Position numbers and translations under genes: made by a program
In this document: one piece after another, positions 24,640 to 34,118 of the stretch
How the letters are laid out: every line of letters begins with the position of its first letter
Position numbering within the stretch: the first letter of the stretch is position 1
DNA from: Mariniradius saccharolyticus AK6
GTDB taxonomy: Bacteria > Bacteroidota > Bacteroidia > Cytophagales > Cyclobacteriaceae
Assembly (NCBI RefSeq): GCF_000330725.2
Contig: NZ_AMZY02000007.1
Location: forward strand, 62,001-126,000
DNA: 64,000 nucleotides
Direction of reading: 5' to 3'
Notes under the pieces: model-generated
Seen by the model: only the letters and a program-made list of their open reading frames with translations
Told to the model about the DNA's origin: nothing
Database searches by the model: none

Positions 24640-25863
24640 TCATTGGGAAAACGGGTCAGAACCGATCCTTTCTAAACTGTTAAGATTATCAACCTCAAAT
24701 GGATTTGAACTCTTTTTGAATGAATCCTGAGGGGAAATCTTGAGATTCTTTTCCGGAAAACCAGAATGGTTTCTTAGCCGTGGGTGGGACAATCGGACAA
24801 AATCCTTTCTTGCGCCAATGGTTCGAAACAGGACAATCAATGCCATCAATACAAACATTGATAGAATGCTTAGGCCGTTGACGATACCGAAAAAGAGCCG
24901 CAATTCCGCCCAACCCATGAGCGAGACCAAGGTCCTTCCCAAAAGCGATAGTTGAAATACTATCCACCCTATCCACAGCAAAGGATGGTATAGGGAAAGC
25001 TTAAGGTTCAGCACCATCGGCAGGATAATCGGCGCATGTGCCCATATCATCGAAAATGCAAATCCCAAAAAGAAGGTATGCAGGTATAGGTCGTAGAAAA
25101 ACCCGTGGTTGTCCAGAAAACACAATGCGAGCCCATGCAGCGTCAGCCAAACATAACCCACCCGAAGGCCTACACCGATATAGCGAAACTGCTTTTCTTT
25201 TTTGGCGGCAATTTTTGCCATGTCAAAGTGCAGCAACCAATAGGAAACCGCCACCGCCGCAAATCCCATCAACCACCTGCCATGACCATGGAAAGGCAAC
25301 AACATACCCAAAAAGAAAAGACCGAGTATGGCGAGAAGCGCCTTTTTTGCCCAAGTCGGAGTTGGCAGGAACTTGCTGAGTTCCAATCGCTCCCCAATGA
25401 TGGTAAAGAATACAAAACCTATCCACCAAGGAACTGCCGCGGCAATCAGGCCTTTTTGGACCCAAGCTACAATACCTATAAGGTAAAATGCCGCGCCGGC
25501 AGCCATCACGTATTGGTGCATCAGTGGATGCCTGACCGTCTGCAGGTACATCATTGCCATCAAACCAAGGCCTGCCAAAATCAACAAAACAGATCCTGTC
25601 TGCGAAAATCCCAGCAGCACAACCGCAATGCTCAGACCATTGAAGACCGGAACCAGCATCCAAGTCTTTGCCTGCATCACCATGGCCCTTTCCAGACTGA
25701 TCAAAGTGCCTAAAAATCCTGCAACCATCAACAACCCATGCCCGGCAGCAGCTTCAGGGACAATCCAACCTACATATCCAAGGCGATTGAATCCTCCCAA
25801 AACCCCCATTAGCAAGGCAGCGACTGCCAGTGGAAATACCAATATGGGTTTGAGAACTTTCAT
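24640..25863 (-). CDS. NnrS-like polytopic membrane protein
   Basis: 407 aa with about ten to twelve hydrophobic helices and a hydrophilic tail after about residue 350. Conserved-looking histidines sit at helix ends (EAAAGHGLLMVAGF; LHTFFLGFAFSMIWAH), consistent with the haem/copper-containing NnrS family that protects against NO. Similarity is judged by pattern only; it could be another cytochrome-oxidase-like membrane protein. First gene of a three-gene operon. Two copies of the GGAYAWWTTTRTCC motif lie just upstream. Confidence 0.65.
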   Translation of the reverse strand: MKVLKPILVFPLAVAALLMGVLGGFNRLGYVGWIVPEAAAGHGLLMVAGFLGTLISLERAMVMQAKTWMLVPVFNGLSIAVVLLGFSQTGSVLLILAGLGLMAMMYLQTVRHPLMHQYVMAAGAAFYLIGIVAWVQKGLIAAAVPWWIGFVFFTIIGERLELSKFLPTPTWAKKALLAILGLFFLGMLLPFHGHGRWLMGFAAVAVSYWLLHFDMAKIAAKKEKQFRYIGVGLRVGYVWLTLHGLALCFLDNHGFFYDLYLHTFFLGFAFSMIWAHAPIILPMVLNLKLSLYHPLLWIGWIVFQLSLLGRTLVSLMGWAELRLFFGIVNGLSILSMFVLMALIVLFRTIGARKDFVRLSHPRLRNHSGFPEKNLKISPQDSFKKSSNPFEVDNLNSLERIGSDPFSQ

Positions 25864-25873
25864 AACAAATAGG

Positions 25874-25887
25874 GGATATTTTTATCC
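25874..25887. promoter_or_regulatory. Rrf2-type operator, NnrS operon, site 1
   Basis: GGATATTTTTATCC, palindromic, 11 bp upstream of the NnrS-like start. It matches the motif in front of both Rrf2 genes. Confidence 0.6.
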
Positions 25888-25962
25888 TTTATTTTTTCCA
25901 AAGAAAAGGGAGATAGGTTCTCCCTTTGTTTGATGCTTCGAATTTAGAAAGAAAATATAAAG

Positions 25963-25976
25963 GGACAAATTTATCC
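25963..25976. promoter_or_regulatory. Rrf2-type operator, NnrS operon, site 2
   Basis: GGACAAATTTATCC, nearly perfect palindrome, about 100 bp upstream of the NnrS-like start. Confidence 0.6.
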
Positions 25977-26024
25977 GTTATTATTTTCTCCATCAATGCT
26001 TAAAATCAAAACTTCGATCAGTAC

Positions 26025-27809
26025 TCAGGATACGCTGGGGACCAAGCCTTCGATTTGTTCTTGGAGGAATCGTAACTGCTCCTTCATTTGCAGCATGACT
26101 TCCTCCGCGTCTAAGCTGACTTCGTCGATAAGTTTGTTGTAATACTGGATGCCCGCCGTCAGGTTTTCCCTGAATTTAGACAAATAAGCCTCGTATTTGG
26201 CTGTAGGTTCGGGTAGCGCCTTTGTCACTTCTTTTTGCAGATGCGCGACATAAAGTTCCAACTCCTTGATAAATACATGGGGACGGGAGGCATCGATGGT
26301 AATCTGGATCTTTCCATATATATGATCCACCATTTCCCGAAGGCTGAAGACGCCCTTGAAATATGCCAAATTGGGTCCAGGGCAAATAGTGACGGCCTTG
26401 AGGTTTCTCTTGGGCGTTTCTCCAAGTGCCAGGATTGCAGGCGCGCTGAGTCCCTCGCAGAGGCAATCTTTTTCCAAAGTCTCATCTAGCTGTTCCCTTG
26501 AAATCTCGTTTCTTTCAAAAAGTTTGGTTTTGAGATTTTGGTATTCCCGGGATGCGGTGCAGATGGATTTTTCCGAAAATTCCTTCGAAAAGGCCAAGAA
26601 CTTCTTGTAGCAAGGGCTGCCCGGACGGTTCTTTTCGATCCTTTCGACCCGCTGCTGCTCGCCACTACTGGTACGCAGATTGTTGAAAGGAACACCCAGC
26701 GGTGAAGCATGGCTGAGGTAAAAATCCGACTTCTTAGCCTGAATCAAGCGATCCAGCGTGTCCTTATCCACGGAAGTGGCTTCGGGAACAAGTAGGAACG
26801 GGCTTCCCCATCCAGTACCATCGAGTGCATAGTATTCAGTCAGGAAACGGTTTTCGGTTGCGGTTCCAAGCCCGCCTTGGTAAGTGATTTTTGGTTGGAT
26901 GTCGGCAGGAAGAATAAATCCTCCCGTATCGGAAAGGTATTGTTGACAGGCTGCATGCAGTGCTTGGCTGAGTTCTTCCCTTTTGGTTTTGAATTCCTCC
27001 AAAATCGGCCCAGCCAGAAAACCATCGGTTGCAAAGGCATGCCCGCCACAATTCAATCCCGACTCGATCCTAAATTCGGAAATCCAAAGGCCCTTTTTCG
27101 CAAGGAATTTTCCTTGGATCAGTGCAGAGCGATAGTCGGATACCTTAAGGATGATTCTTTTGGTAATCCTTCCAAACTGATCCGGGAAAAACCCCGGAAA
27201 CTGTGCCGCATAACTGTACAAAGCCGGATTCAGACCAGCAGAAAAAACGACCGCACCGTCTACTCTACTCATGGCAAATCCGCGCAAGGCTGACAGCGCA
27301 TCAGAAAATTCCCTCGGAAGTTCGTTCCCCTCCTTATCGCTGTTGATTTTGTCCACCTTAGTCATGATGTTGACATCGATCGCACCGGGCTGAATGGCAT
27401 TTCTCAACAATTCCTCCAAAGCAAGACGCTCCGGACCTTTGGCGCCCAGCATCTCGTGATACAGGTTGAAAAGCGGGTTTTCACTCGGCAGCAGTTCAAA
27501 ATATTTGTCAATATCGGCCCCTTCCCCAAACGATTGGGACTTCATTTCCGTCATATGGGCTTCGACCCTCTCGTGGAGAAAATCGAGGTAGGCGGTAATT
27601 CTTTTTGCCCGATAATCCTCTTCCTTTTCGTCGATATATTGATAAGGAATCCCGCCCTTGCGGCTGTAAATTCTCCGCATTTCCTCTAGAAGGTGGTCGT
27701 CCATGATGGAAACGACGGATGAAATACCAAATCGGGCGACTTTGAGGGGTGAATCTACCGTGTAGCCCAGTCCCATGACCGGGATGTGGAAGGAATGCAA
27801 TGTATTCAT
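26025..27809 (-). CDS. Unknown 594-aa protein, possible TIM-barrel flavoprotein
   Basis: Start taken at 27809 (MNTLHSFHIPVMGLGY); an upstream ATG at 27881 would add 24 residues. The N terminus (IPVMGLGYTVDSPLKVARFG) and GLNCGGHAFATDG, then YQGGLGTATEN, resemble the strand-loop signatures of nitronate monooxygenase/FabK-type FMN barrels, but I cannot assign it with certainty. A C-terminal segment has CLCEGLSAPAILALGE and paired cysteines that could bind metal. It sits between the NnrS operon and nrdD and has its own promoter region. No signal peptide. Confidence 0.6.
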   Translation of the reverse strand: MNTLHSFHIPVMGLGYTVDSPLKVARFGISSVVSIMDDHLLEEMRRIYSRKGGIPYQYIDEKEEDYRAKRITAYLDFLHERVEAHMTEMKSQSFGEGADIDKYFELLPSENPLFNLYHEMLGAKGPERLALEELLRNAIQPGAIDVNIMTKVDKINSDKEGNELPREFSDALSALRGFAMSRVDGAVVFSAGLNPALYSYAAQFPGFFPDQFGRITKRIILKVSDYRSALIQGKFLAKKGLWISEFRIESGLNCGGHAFATDGFLAGPILEEFKTKREELSQALHAACQQYLSDTGGFILPADIQPKITYQGGLGTATENRFLTEYYALDGTGWGSPFLLVPEATSVDKDTLDRLIQAKKSDFYLSHASPLGVPFNNLRTSSGEQQRVERIEKNRPGSPCYKKFLAFSKEFSEKSICTASREYQNLKTKLFERNEISREQLDETLEKDCLCEGLSAPAILALGETPKRNLKAVTICPGPNLAYFKGVFSLREMVDHIYGKIQITIDASRPHVFIKELELYVAHLQKEVTKALPEPTAKYEAYLSKFRENLTAGIQYYNKLIDEVSLDAEEVMLQMKEQLRFLQEQIEGLVPSVS

Positions 27810-28095
27810 GGTACGCAGATTGAACTTGATGCAATTGACCCGAACAGGCCATGCCAATAAAAGGACAAAGCTATCCGCCATTTTTGGGAAAGAAGAATTT
27901 TTAGAGGGTAATTAAAGGTGATTTTGGTCATGGAAAACGGCCATTAATTTGAAGATAAGGCATGCGATTCCAAATCGCATTTTAACTTAACCTTCCTTGA
28001 CCTGTTGAATTACTTAGTCCAAAAATTCACTAGAAAAGAATAGCAAGCTCGGAAACTCAAGTTTTAAACGCAATTTTATTTAGGACAAAAAAGTA

Positions 28096-28107
28096 TGATT
28101 TATATCA
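28096..28107. promoter_or_regulatory. Fnr-like box upstream of nrdD
   Basis: TGAT-TTAT-ATCA matches eight of the ten core bases of the Fnr/Dnr consensus TTGAT-N4-ATCAA. It lies about 90 bp before nrdD, in an otherwise gene-free stretch (27882-28197). Anaerobic activation of a class III reductase would fit. Confidence 0.5.
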
Positions 28108-28197
28108 CCGTGAATCATGATCAATTCCATACTCGAAAAAATGGTCTATTTCTACTTTGGACAAATTTTAAAGTAGAACCATCAACCCGACTCCTTT

Positions 28198-30315
28198 ATG
28201 GATCAATTTGTCATCAAAAGAAACGGCGCTTTTGTGCCTTTCGAATCCTACAAAATCAAAGATGCCTTGGTCAAAGGCTTCAACTCCGTCCACCAAGCTT
28301 ATGACCCTTATATATTCGGAAAAATCCTCGAAGGGCTTAGTAAAAAGACCACTTGGGCCGTCGAAGAGATCCAAGACCTGATCGAAAAAGAACTCTTCGA
28401 TGCCGGCTTTTTTGAAGTCATGCGTTCATTTATGCTCTACAGGCATACCAGAAAGCTACAACGAGAACATGTCGCCGGCCTCAACGAGGATACGACCTAC
28501 GTCGATAGCACCCAAACCATAGAGGAATATATCCACGCCACCGACTGGCGGATCAACGCCAACGCCAACACCTCCTACTCCAATGCCGGCCTGGTCAACA
28601 ACGTGGCCGGAAAAATCATCGCCAACTACTGGCTGGACAAGGTGTATTCGAAAGAGGAAGGCTATGCCCACCGCAACGGGGATTACCATATCCATGATTT
28701 GGATTGCCTAACGGGGTACTGCGCCGGCTGGAGTCTGCGGGTGCTTTTAAATGACGGCTTCAATGGCGTACGCGGTCGGGTAGAAAGTCGTCCTCCCTCC
28801 CACTTCCGGGAAGCATTGGGCCAAATGGCCAATTTCCTCGGCATTTTGCAAAGCGAATGGGCGGGCGCCCAAGCATTCAGTTCTTTTGACACCTACTTGG
28901 CACCATATGTTTTCAAGGATCAACTTTCCCAAAAAGACGTGGAAAAGGCGATCCGTTCATTTGTCTACAACCTCAACGTCCCTGCCCGCTGGGGTCAATC
29001 TCCCTTCACAAATATTACTTTGGACTGGGTGGTACCCAACGACTTGGCCGACCAAATCCCCACCAAAAACAACCTGCACCTTTTCAGGGGGTTCAGTAAT
29101 GGTGAATTGGAAAAAAGTGCCCAAAACCGCGGTGTGCGTAGTTTGGAGGATATGACTTACCGACATTTTCAGCGGGAAATGAACATGATCAACAAGGCCT
29201 ACTACACGATCATGACCGAGGGAGACGCCAATGGACAACCCTTCACTTTCCCAATCCCGACGGTCAACATCACGGAAGACTTTGATTGGCATGGGGAGAA
29301 TACGGATTTGCTTTTTGAAAACACGGCCAAAATCGGTTCCTCCTATTTCCAAAACTTCATCGGCAGCCAGTACACCTTTGACGAAAACGGCTACAAAGTC
29401 GAAAACCCGAATGCTTATAAGCCAAATGCTGTCCGAAGCATGTGCTGCAGACTACAGCTTGACCTGAGAGAATTGCTCAAGCGTGGCAACGGCCTCTTTG
29501 GATCGGCGGAAATGACCGGCAGCATCGGCGTGGTGACAATCAATATGGCGAGGTTGGGCTATCTGTACAGAGGAAACAAAAAAGCCCTGATGATACGCTT
29601 GGACCACCTGCTGCTCTTGGCCAAATCCACTTTGGAGAAAAAACGAAAGTTTATTCAAGAAATGCACGATCGGGGTCTTTACCCCTACACTAAAAGATAC
29701 CTGCCCCACTTCCGCAACCACTTCTCCACGATTGGGGTCAATGGGATGAATGAGATGATTTTGAACTTCACAGAAGGACAGTCTGACATCACCTCCATCG
29801 AAGGACAGCAGTTGGCTGCGGATCTCTTGGACCATATTCGCGGGAGAATGCGGGAATTCCAAGAAACAACGGGCAACCTATATAATCTCGAAGCAACACC
29901 TGCGGAAGGAACTACTTACCGCTTTGCCAAAGAAGACCGGAAAAGGTATCCCGAAATCATTCAGGCCGGCATGGAGGAAAACATTTACTATACCAACAGT
30001 TCCCAACTGCCCGTCAACTTTACCGACGACCCCTTTGAGGCCCTTTTCCACCAAGATGAGCTCCAATGCAAATACACAGGAGGCACAGTCCTCCACCTCT
30101 ACATGCGGGAAAAAATATCCACAGCCGAAGCCTGCCGAAATCTGGTAAAGAAGGTACTGACCAACTTCAAGTTGCCCTATATCACGGTCACGCCGGTATT
30201 CAGTATTTGCCCGGTACATGGCTACCTCAATGGCGAGCACGAGTTCTGCCCAAAATGCGATGAAATCCTAGTCCAAAAAATCCAAAACCAAAACGATTAT
30301 GCAAACCTATCCTGA
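28198..30315 (+). CDS. nrdD: Anaerobic ribonucleoside-triphosphate reductase, catalytic chain without glycyl-radical tail
   Basis: 705 aa. An ATP cone lies at about 1-90 (FVIKRNGAFVPFESYKIKDA), followed by the ten-stranded barrel with an active-site loop Cys pair (RSMCCRL, near residue 417) and a C-terminal zinc site CPVH..CPKC. The frame then ends within about 20 residues, with no RVxGY glycyl-radical motif. That motif is encoded immediately afterwards in another frame, in a 58-codon ORF whose ATG overlaps this stop. The enzyme makes dNTPs without oxygen and needs NrdG for activation. Confidence 0.95.
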   Translation: MDQFVIKRNGAFVPFESYKIKDALVKGFNSVHQAYDPYIFGKILEGLSKKTTWAVEEIQDLIEKELFDAGFFEVMRSFMLYRHTRKLQREHVAGLNEDTTYVDSTQTIEEYIHATDWRINANANTSYSNAGLVNNVAGKIIANYWLDKVYSKEEGYAHRNGDYHIHDLDCLTGYCAGWSLRVLLNDGFNGVRGRVESRPPSHFREALGQMANFLGILQSEWAGAQAFSSFDTYLAPYVFKDQLSQKDVEKAIRSFVYNLNVPARWGQSPFTNITLDWVVPNDLADQIPTKNNLHLFRGFSNGELEKSAQNRGVRSLEDMTYRHFQREMNMINKAYYTIMTEGDANGQPFTFPIPTVNITEDFDWHGENTDLLFENTAKIGSSYFQNFIGSQYTFDENGYKVENPNAYKPNAVRSMCCRLQLDLRELLKRGNGLFGSAEMTGSIGVVTINMARLGYLYRGNKKALMIRLDHLLLLAKSTLEKKRKFIQEMHDRGLYPYTKRYLPHFRNHFSTIGVNGMNEMILNFTEGQSDITSIEGQQLAADLLDHIRGRMREFQETTGNLYNLEATPAEGTTYRFAKEDRKRYPEIIQAGMEENIYYTNSSQLPVNFTDDPFEALFHQDELQCKYTGGTVLHLYMREKISTAEACRNLVKKVLTNFKLPYITVTPVFSICPVHGYLNGEHEFCPKCDEILVQKIQNQNDYANLS

Positions 30316-30475
30316 AACACAATCCATCCTTGAAAAGCACACAGAATCCAGAACAAAATGCCTTGTCTATACCAGGGTCATGGGCTATCACAGACCCGTC
30401 GAGAGCTTCAACATCGGCAAAAAAGGCGAACACAAACAGCGTACGCATTTCGAAGAAAAAGGTGACCGATCCTAG
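30299..30475 (+). CDS. Separate glycyl-radical domain of NrdD
   Basis: 58 aa, ATG at 30299, inside the last codons of nrdD and in the +1 frame relative to it. After a short linker it reads TKCLVYTRVMGYHRPVESFN, which contains the NrdD glycyl-radical signature (RVxGY with flanking hydrophobics), then GKKGEHKQRTHF. Its stop at 30473-30475 overlaps the GTG start of nrdG. It must supply the radical glycine missing from the long chain, either as a separate subunit or by +1 frameshifting at the nrdD TGA. Confidence 0.85.
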   Translation: MQTYPETQSILEKHTESRTKCLVYTRVMGYHRPVESFNIGKKGEHKQRTHFEEKGDRS

Positions 30476-31145
30476 GCCCATATTCAGCATCAGTCCATTT
30501 ACGCTATTGGATTATCCAGACAAGACAGCCTGCATCCTATGGTTTGCAGGCTGTAATATGCGCTGCGGATATTGTTACAATCCCGAGATTGTCAAAGGCA
30601 AAGGCAAGATCGGGTTTAAGGAAGTATTGACTTTTCTCAATAAAAGAAAAACCCTACTCGACGGGGTCGTGTTCAGCGGCGGAGAATGTACGCTTCACCC
30701 CGACCTACCATGGCTTGCGGCCGAAGTCAAAAAAATCGGCATGCGCATCAAGGTCGATACCAATGGATCCAAACCCGATGTGGTGCGCCGCCTGATTGAG
30801 GACAGTTTGGTGGACTACGTGGCTTTGGACTTCAAAGCCATGCCTGCCAAATACCGATCGATTACCAATAGCCCACTTTTTCCAGAGTTCGAAAGAAGCC
30901 TCCTGCTGCTCCTTTCGTCCAACATTCCCTTTGAAGTCCGCACGACAGTGCACGCGGGGCTACTTTCAAAAACAGACCTGCACGAGATGGTAGGCAAACT
31001 AGCGGCTTTCGGGTATCGCGGCAAATATTTCCTACAGCATTTCGTCGCTGAATCCGAAACATTGGAGCCACTTCCCAAAAGTTTAAAGAATGAAGTCCTC
31101 GATGACTATTCCAGCCAAGAAATTGAGGTGGTTTGGAGGAATTAA
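30462..31145 (+). CDS. nrdG: Anaerobic ribonucleotide reductase activating protein (radical SAM)
   Basis: 227 aa from a GTG at 30462 (VTDPRPIFSISPFTLLDYPD). This start is preferred over an ATG at 30330, because the codons before 30462 lie opposite the real frame of the glycyl-radical ORF. The radical-SAM cluster motif CNMRCGYC gives C31, C35 and C38. The protein reduces SAM and generates the glycyl radical. Longer than the E. coli enzyme (about 154 aa), like other Bacteroidota/PFL-type activators. It overlaps the preceding ORF by 14 bp. Confidence 0.92.
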   Translation: MTDPRPIFSISPFTLLDYPDKTACILWFAGCNMRCGYCYNPEIVKGKGKIGFKEVLTFLNKRKTLLDGVVFSGGECTLHPDLPWLAAEVKKIGMRIKVDTNGSKPDVVRRLIEDSLVDYVALDFKAMPAKYRSITNSPLFPEFERSLLLLLSSNIPFEVRTTVHAGLLSKTDLHEMVGKLAAFGYRGKYFLQHFVAESETLEPLPKSLKNEVLDDYSSQEIEVVWRN

Positions 31146-31160
31146 GCTATCAGAAAAAGG

Positions 31161-31185
31161 AAAAAAAACCGAGCCAATGGCCCGG
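31161..31185 (-). terminator. Terminator downstream of osmC-like gene
   Basis: Read on the minus strand: CCGGGCC-ATT-GGCTCGG (one G:U pair) followed by eight T residues. It could also stop nrdG transcription weakly on the plus strand. Confidence 0.65.
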
Positions 31186-31222
31186 CCTTTTGGGATGAAA
31201 AAGGTATGTCAGTCAATATTTC

Positions 31223-31672
31223 TCAGGGTTGGAATTCCTTCACGAAAATCTTCGGCTCCATAAAAACCCTCGTAAGGATGGAATTGGAAATCAAACAGGC
31301 CTTTTTGGCTTTTTCCAAAACCTTGAGCGCCTTCTCGGGATTTTCGTGGGGCGGCAGGGAAAGTTCAGGACTGAGGATGATTTCCGTCATTTGGAATTTG
31401 CCATCTTCACGGGAAAGCCTCCCTTTGGCATGGGAGGTAAAGCCCTCAAATTCCAGCCGCGAATGTTGGGCAACCGCAAGGAATGTCGTCATCAGGCAGG
31501 AATTTACCGCTGCGACAAAGAGATGTTCGGGGGACCAAATTCCGGGTACCCCTCCCTCAAATTCAGGCGGCGTGGCACAAGTCACCGTGTTATCCAAATG
31601 GGGTGAAGACAATTCTCCCACCCGTCCATGTTTCCAATGGACACTTACTTCGTAATCATGCGAATCGAACAT
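31223..31672 (-). CDS. OsmC/Ohr-family protein
   Basis: 149 aa with the OsmC fold: an N-terminal beta sheet (YEVSVHWKHGRVGELSS), EHLFVAAVNSCLMTTF with the first conserved Cys on the central helix, and a second Cys late (KKACLIS). Such proteins reduce organic hydroperoxides with two cysteines. No signal peptide. It lies next to the qNOR gene on the same strand (100-bp gap) and may be co-transcribed. Confidence 0.9.
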   Translation of the reverse strand: MFDSHDYEVSVHWKHGRVGELSSPHLDNTVTCATPPEFEGGVPGIWSPEHLFVAAVNSCLMTTFLAVAQHSRLEFEGFTSHAKGRLSREDGKFQMTEIILSPELSLPPHENPEKALKVLEKAKKACLISNSILTRVFMEPKIFVKEFQP

Positions 31673-31772
31673 AGAATTTCAATTATTTGTTTTTTGATTT
31701 TTGTGAACTTGCTCTTCGGAATTTGGGAGACATCCGTAACGGACATCTCCCGTTGGCATTGATATTGGGCGA

Positions 31773-34118
31773 TCAAACTACCTCCACTACTTCTTCTTCA
31801 TTTTTTTCGATTTCACTTAGGTTCAAAGGCCCTTGCTTTTTGACATACCGCGCACTGCGAAGCACAAACCAAGTGAGCGGGAACAAACCTCCCACACAGA
31901 ATATCGAGCCACCCACTATGCGAAGCCAAGTCATGCTTTGAAATTCAGTGCCTTGGATAAACTCCTGCGACCTCGCATACCAATACCCCTCTTCCATCAC
32001 GGTGACCAATTGGTGGATCCCGGCGGGAAACAAATCCAAGACGACCATCAGCAGAAGGCCGAGATTGATGGACCAGAACGACGCTTTGATCAATTGATGA
32101 TTCCAGGCTTCGGGCTGTATCAAATACCGCAGGCAAAACAGCAAAGCTGCAATGGACAGATTGCCATACACGCCCATCAAAGCAGCATGCCCGTGGTTGA
32201 CTGTGAGGTAGGTGCCGTGCTCGTAGTAATTGGCGATAGGAAGGTTGATGATCAAACCAAATACGCCCGCCCCAAAGAAATTCCAAAATGTCACACCGAG
32301 TATATAGAGAAACACTCCTGGCATGGCAAACAACGAAGACCGCCCGCGTCCGTTGGACTTATCCTCCAAGAGATGCGGCATTTTCTGCATCTTCCATGCC
32401 TCCAAAGTCAATAGGATCAATGGCACTACCTGAAGGGTGGAGAAAACACTCCCCAAGGCCAAGGTTCCGACAGGCTTTGCATTCCAATAGAAATTGTGGG
32501 AAATACCCAAAAGACCTGAACCTAAAAACAACAAAGCCGCCAGATAGACCACCTTCACAACAGCCTGTCGGTTGACCAAGCCCATCATTACCATCATGTA
32601 TCCGACGATGATCGTCGTAAACACTTCAAAAAACGCCTCCACCCACATATGTACCACCATCCAGCGCCAGAAGTCAGCAATCACAAAGTTAGTCTCCGGT
32701 CTTGCCACAAATCCTGACATCAACAGGATCAGGATACAGACTATCGAATACACCAGCCAATTTGGCAAGGCCCAGGGCATGCCAGGGCGAAATGTATTTT
32801 TTACTCCCCGATAGACGATCAGGGCCCAAAGTGCAAATATGGCCAAGAGGAAATATTGGTAAAGCCTGCCCAACTCGACGAATTCCCAACCTTGGTGGCC
32901 CAACCAGCGGGAATAGGATCCCAACATGCCTTTTGGGCCGAGGAAAATCCCCACAAATGAACCGGCCACCATCACGAAGAATATCCCAAACAGCAAATTG
33001 ATCAACAACAATTGTCCTTTGGGCTCCTTTTTAGCGAGCAAAGGCAACACAAAAAACGAAATCCCAACCCAGCAGGCGGAAATCCAGTAAAGCGACAATT
33101 GGACGTGCCAGCTACGCGAAATCGTCACCGGAATCGCCTCCTGAAGGTCGACCCCAAAGAAATTGGTGAAGCCCACAAAGTCGTGCACAGTGAGTACCCC
33201 AGCTAGGACTTGAACCAAAAACAATAGAATCGCGACATAGAAGAATTTGAAAGTTGCCCGCTGAGTGGGACTTGGCGTAAAGGCATGGAGCTTTTCTTCC
33301 GTGACCATTTCGGACGCGCCCTTGGAATAATACTCCTGGTTCAGCTGCTCAAACTGGCCGTAATAGTACATCACAATCCCAAGACCCAACACTAAACCCA
33401 AAAGCCCTACAATACTCCAAATCATAGTGGAGGGGGTTGGGACGTTACCCGCCTCAGGATCATAGGGCCAGTTGTGGGTATAGCTGTATTTTTCGCCCGG
33501 ACGCTGCACACTGCATACCCAAGCGCCCCAATAAAAGAATCTAGCCAAATTCCGGATTTCTTCCTCGTTTTGGATATATCCGGTGGGATTGAACGCCTCG
33601 CCAAAACCTGCATCTGTAAAAACACGCACATAGAAATCTTCCACCGCCCGAACGCCGGCAATTTGCGCCGAGTTCAAAACCGCAGAATTATCGCTTGGCT
33701 GATAGGTATTTGCCTTTATTTCCTGCTGTACTTTTCCAGTGACGGCTGCTTCACCGAGTTCCTGAAGCCCCTGATAATTGGGGAGATTTTTTATATAGTA
33801 TTCCTTCATTGCCTTGGCGTGGACATTCAGCGCTTGGGCGGTGAAATCAGGCCCACGAAGTGCCCCGTCCCCAAACATGCTGCCGTATTCCATGAGTGCG
33901 TACCGGTGAAAAACCTCCTGCCCCTTCAAGATTTCGGCTTCGCTCATGACTTTATTACCATTTTCATCCACAAAATCAGGGATTGGTGGTGCCTCTTCAT
34001 AGGTCTGATAGGCAATGAATCCCAGCCCAATGATGCTGACCAGGAAAATGATACCAATGGGAACCCACCAGTTTTTGGGCTTCATCAGGTAATGCAGAAA
34101 GGTAGTTTCGGATTTCAT
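31773..34118 (-). CDS. norB: Quinol-dependent nitric oxide reductase (qNOR)
   Basis: 781 aa, single chain. An N-terminal helix is followed by a periplasmic domain (EVFHRYALMEYGSMFGDGAL and on) that replaces the NorC cytochrome domain but has no CxxCH, typical of quinol-type enzymes. The catalytic part has the haem-copper-type helices with HVQLSLYWIS, the HMWVEAFFEVFTT segment (glutamate of the FeB site) and NHGHAALMGVYG. It reduces 2 NO to N2O at the cytoplasmic membrane. An Rrf2 regulator gene lies just upstream on the same strand. Confidence 0.96.
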   Translation of the reverse strand: MKSETTFLHYLMKPKNWWVPIGIIFLVSIIGLGFIAYQTYEEAPPIPDFVDENGNKVMSEAEILKGQEVFHRYALMEYGSMFGDGALRGPDFTAQALNVHAKAMKEYYIKNLPNYQGLQELGEAAVTGKVQQEIKANTYQPSDNSAVLNSAQIAGVRAVEDFYVRVFTDAGFGEAFNPTGYIQNEEEIRNLARFFYWGAWVCSVQRPGEKYSYTHNWPYDPEAGNVPTPSTMIWSIVGLLGLVLGLGIVMYYYGQFEQLNQEYYSKGASEMVTEEKLHAFTPSPTQRATFKFFYVAILLFLVQVLAGVLTVHDFVGFTNFFGVDLQEAIPVTISRSWHVQLSLYWISACWVGISFFVLPLLAKKEPKGQLLLINLLFGIFFVMVAGSFVGIFLGPKGMLGSYSRWLGHQGWEFVELGRLYQYFLLAIFALWALIVYRGVKNTFRPGMPWALPNWLVYSIVCILILLMSGFVARPETNFVIADFWRWMVVHMWVEAFFEVFTTIIVGYMMVMMGLVNRQAVVKVVYLAALLFLGSGLLGISHNFYWNAKPVGTLALGSVFSTLQVVPLILLTLEAWKMQKMPHLLEDKSNGRGRSSLFAMPGVFLYILGVTFWNFFGAGVFGLIINLPIANYYEHGTYLTVNHGHAALMGVYGNLSIAALLFCLRYLIQPEAWNHQLIKASFWSINLGLLLMVVLDLFPAGIHQLVTVMEEGYWYARSQEFIQGTEFQSMTWLRIVGGSIFCVGGLFPLTWFVLRSARYVKKQGPLNLSEIEKNEEEVVEVV

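Noticed and set aside
30330-30461. N-terminal extension of NrdG in frame
   Set aside because: These codons overlap the better supported glycyl-radical ORF in another frame, and the NrdG homology begins at the GTG at 30462.
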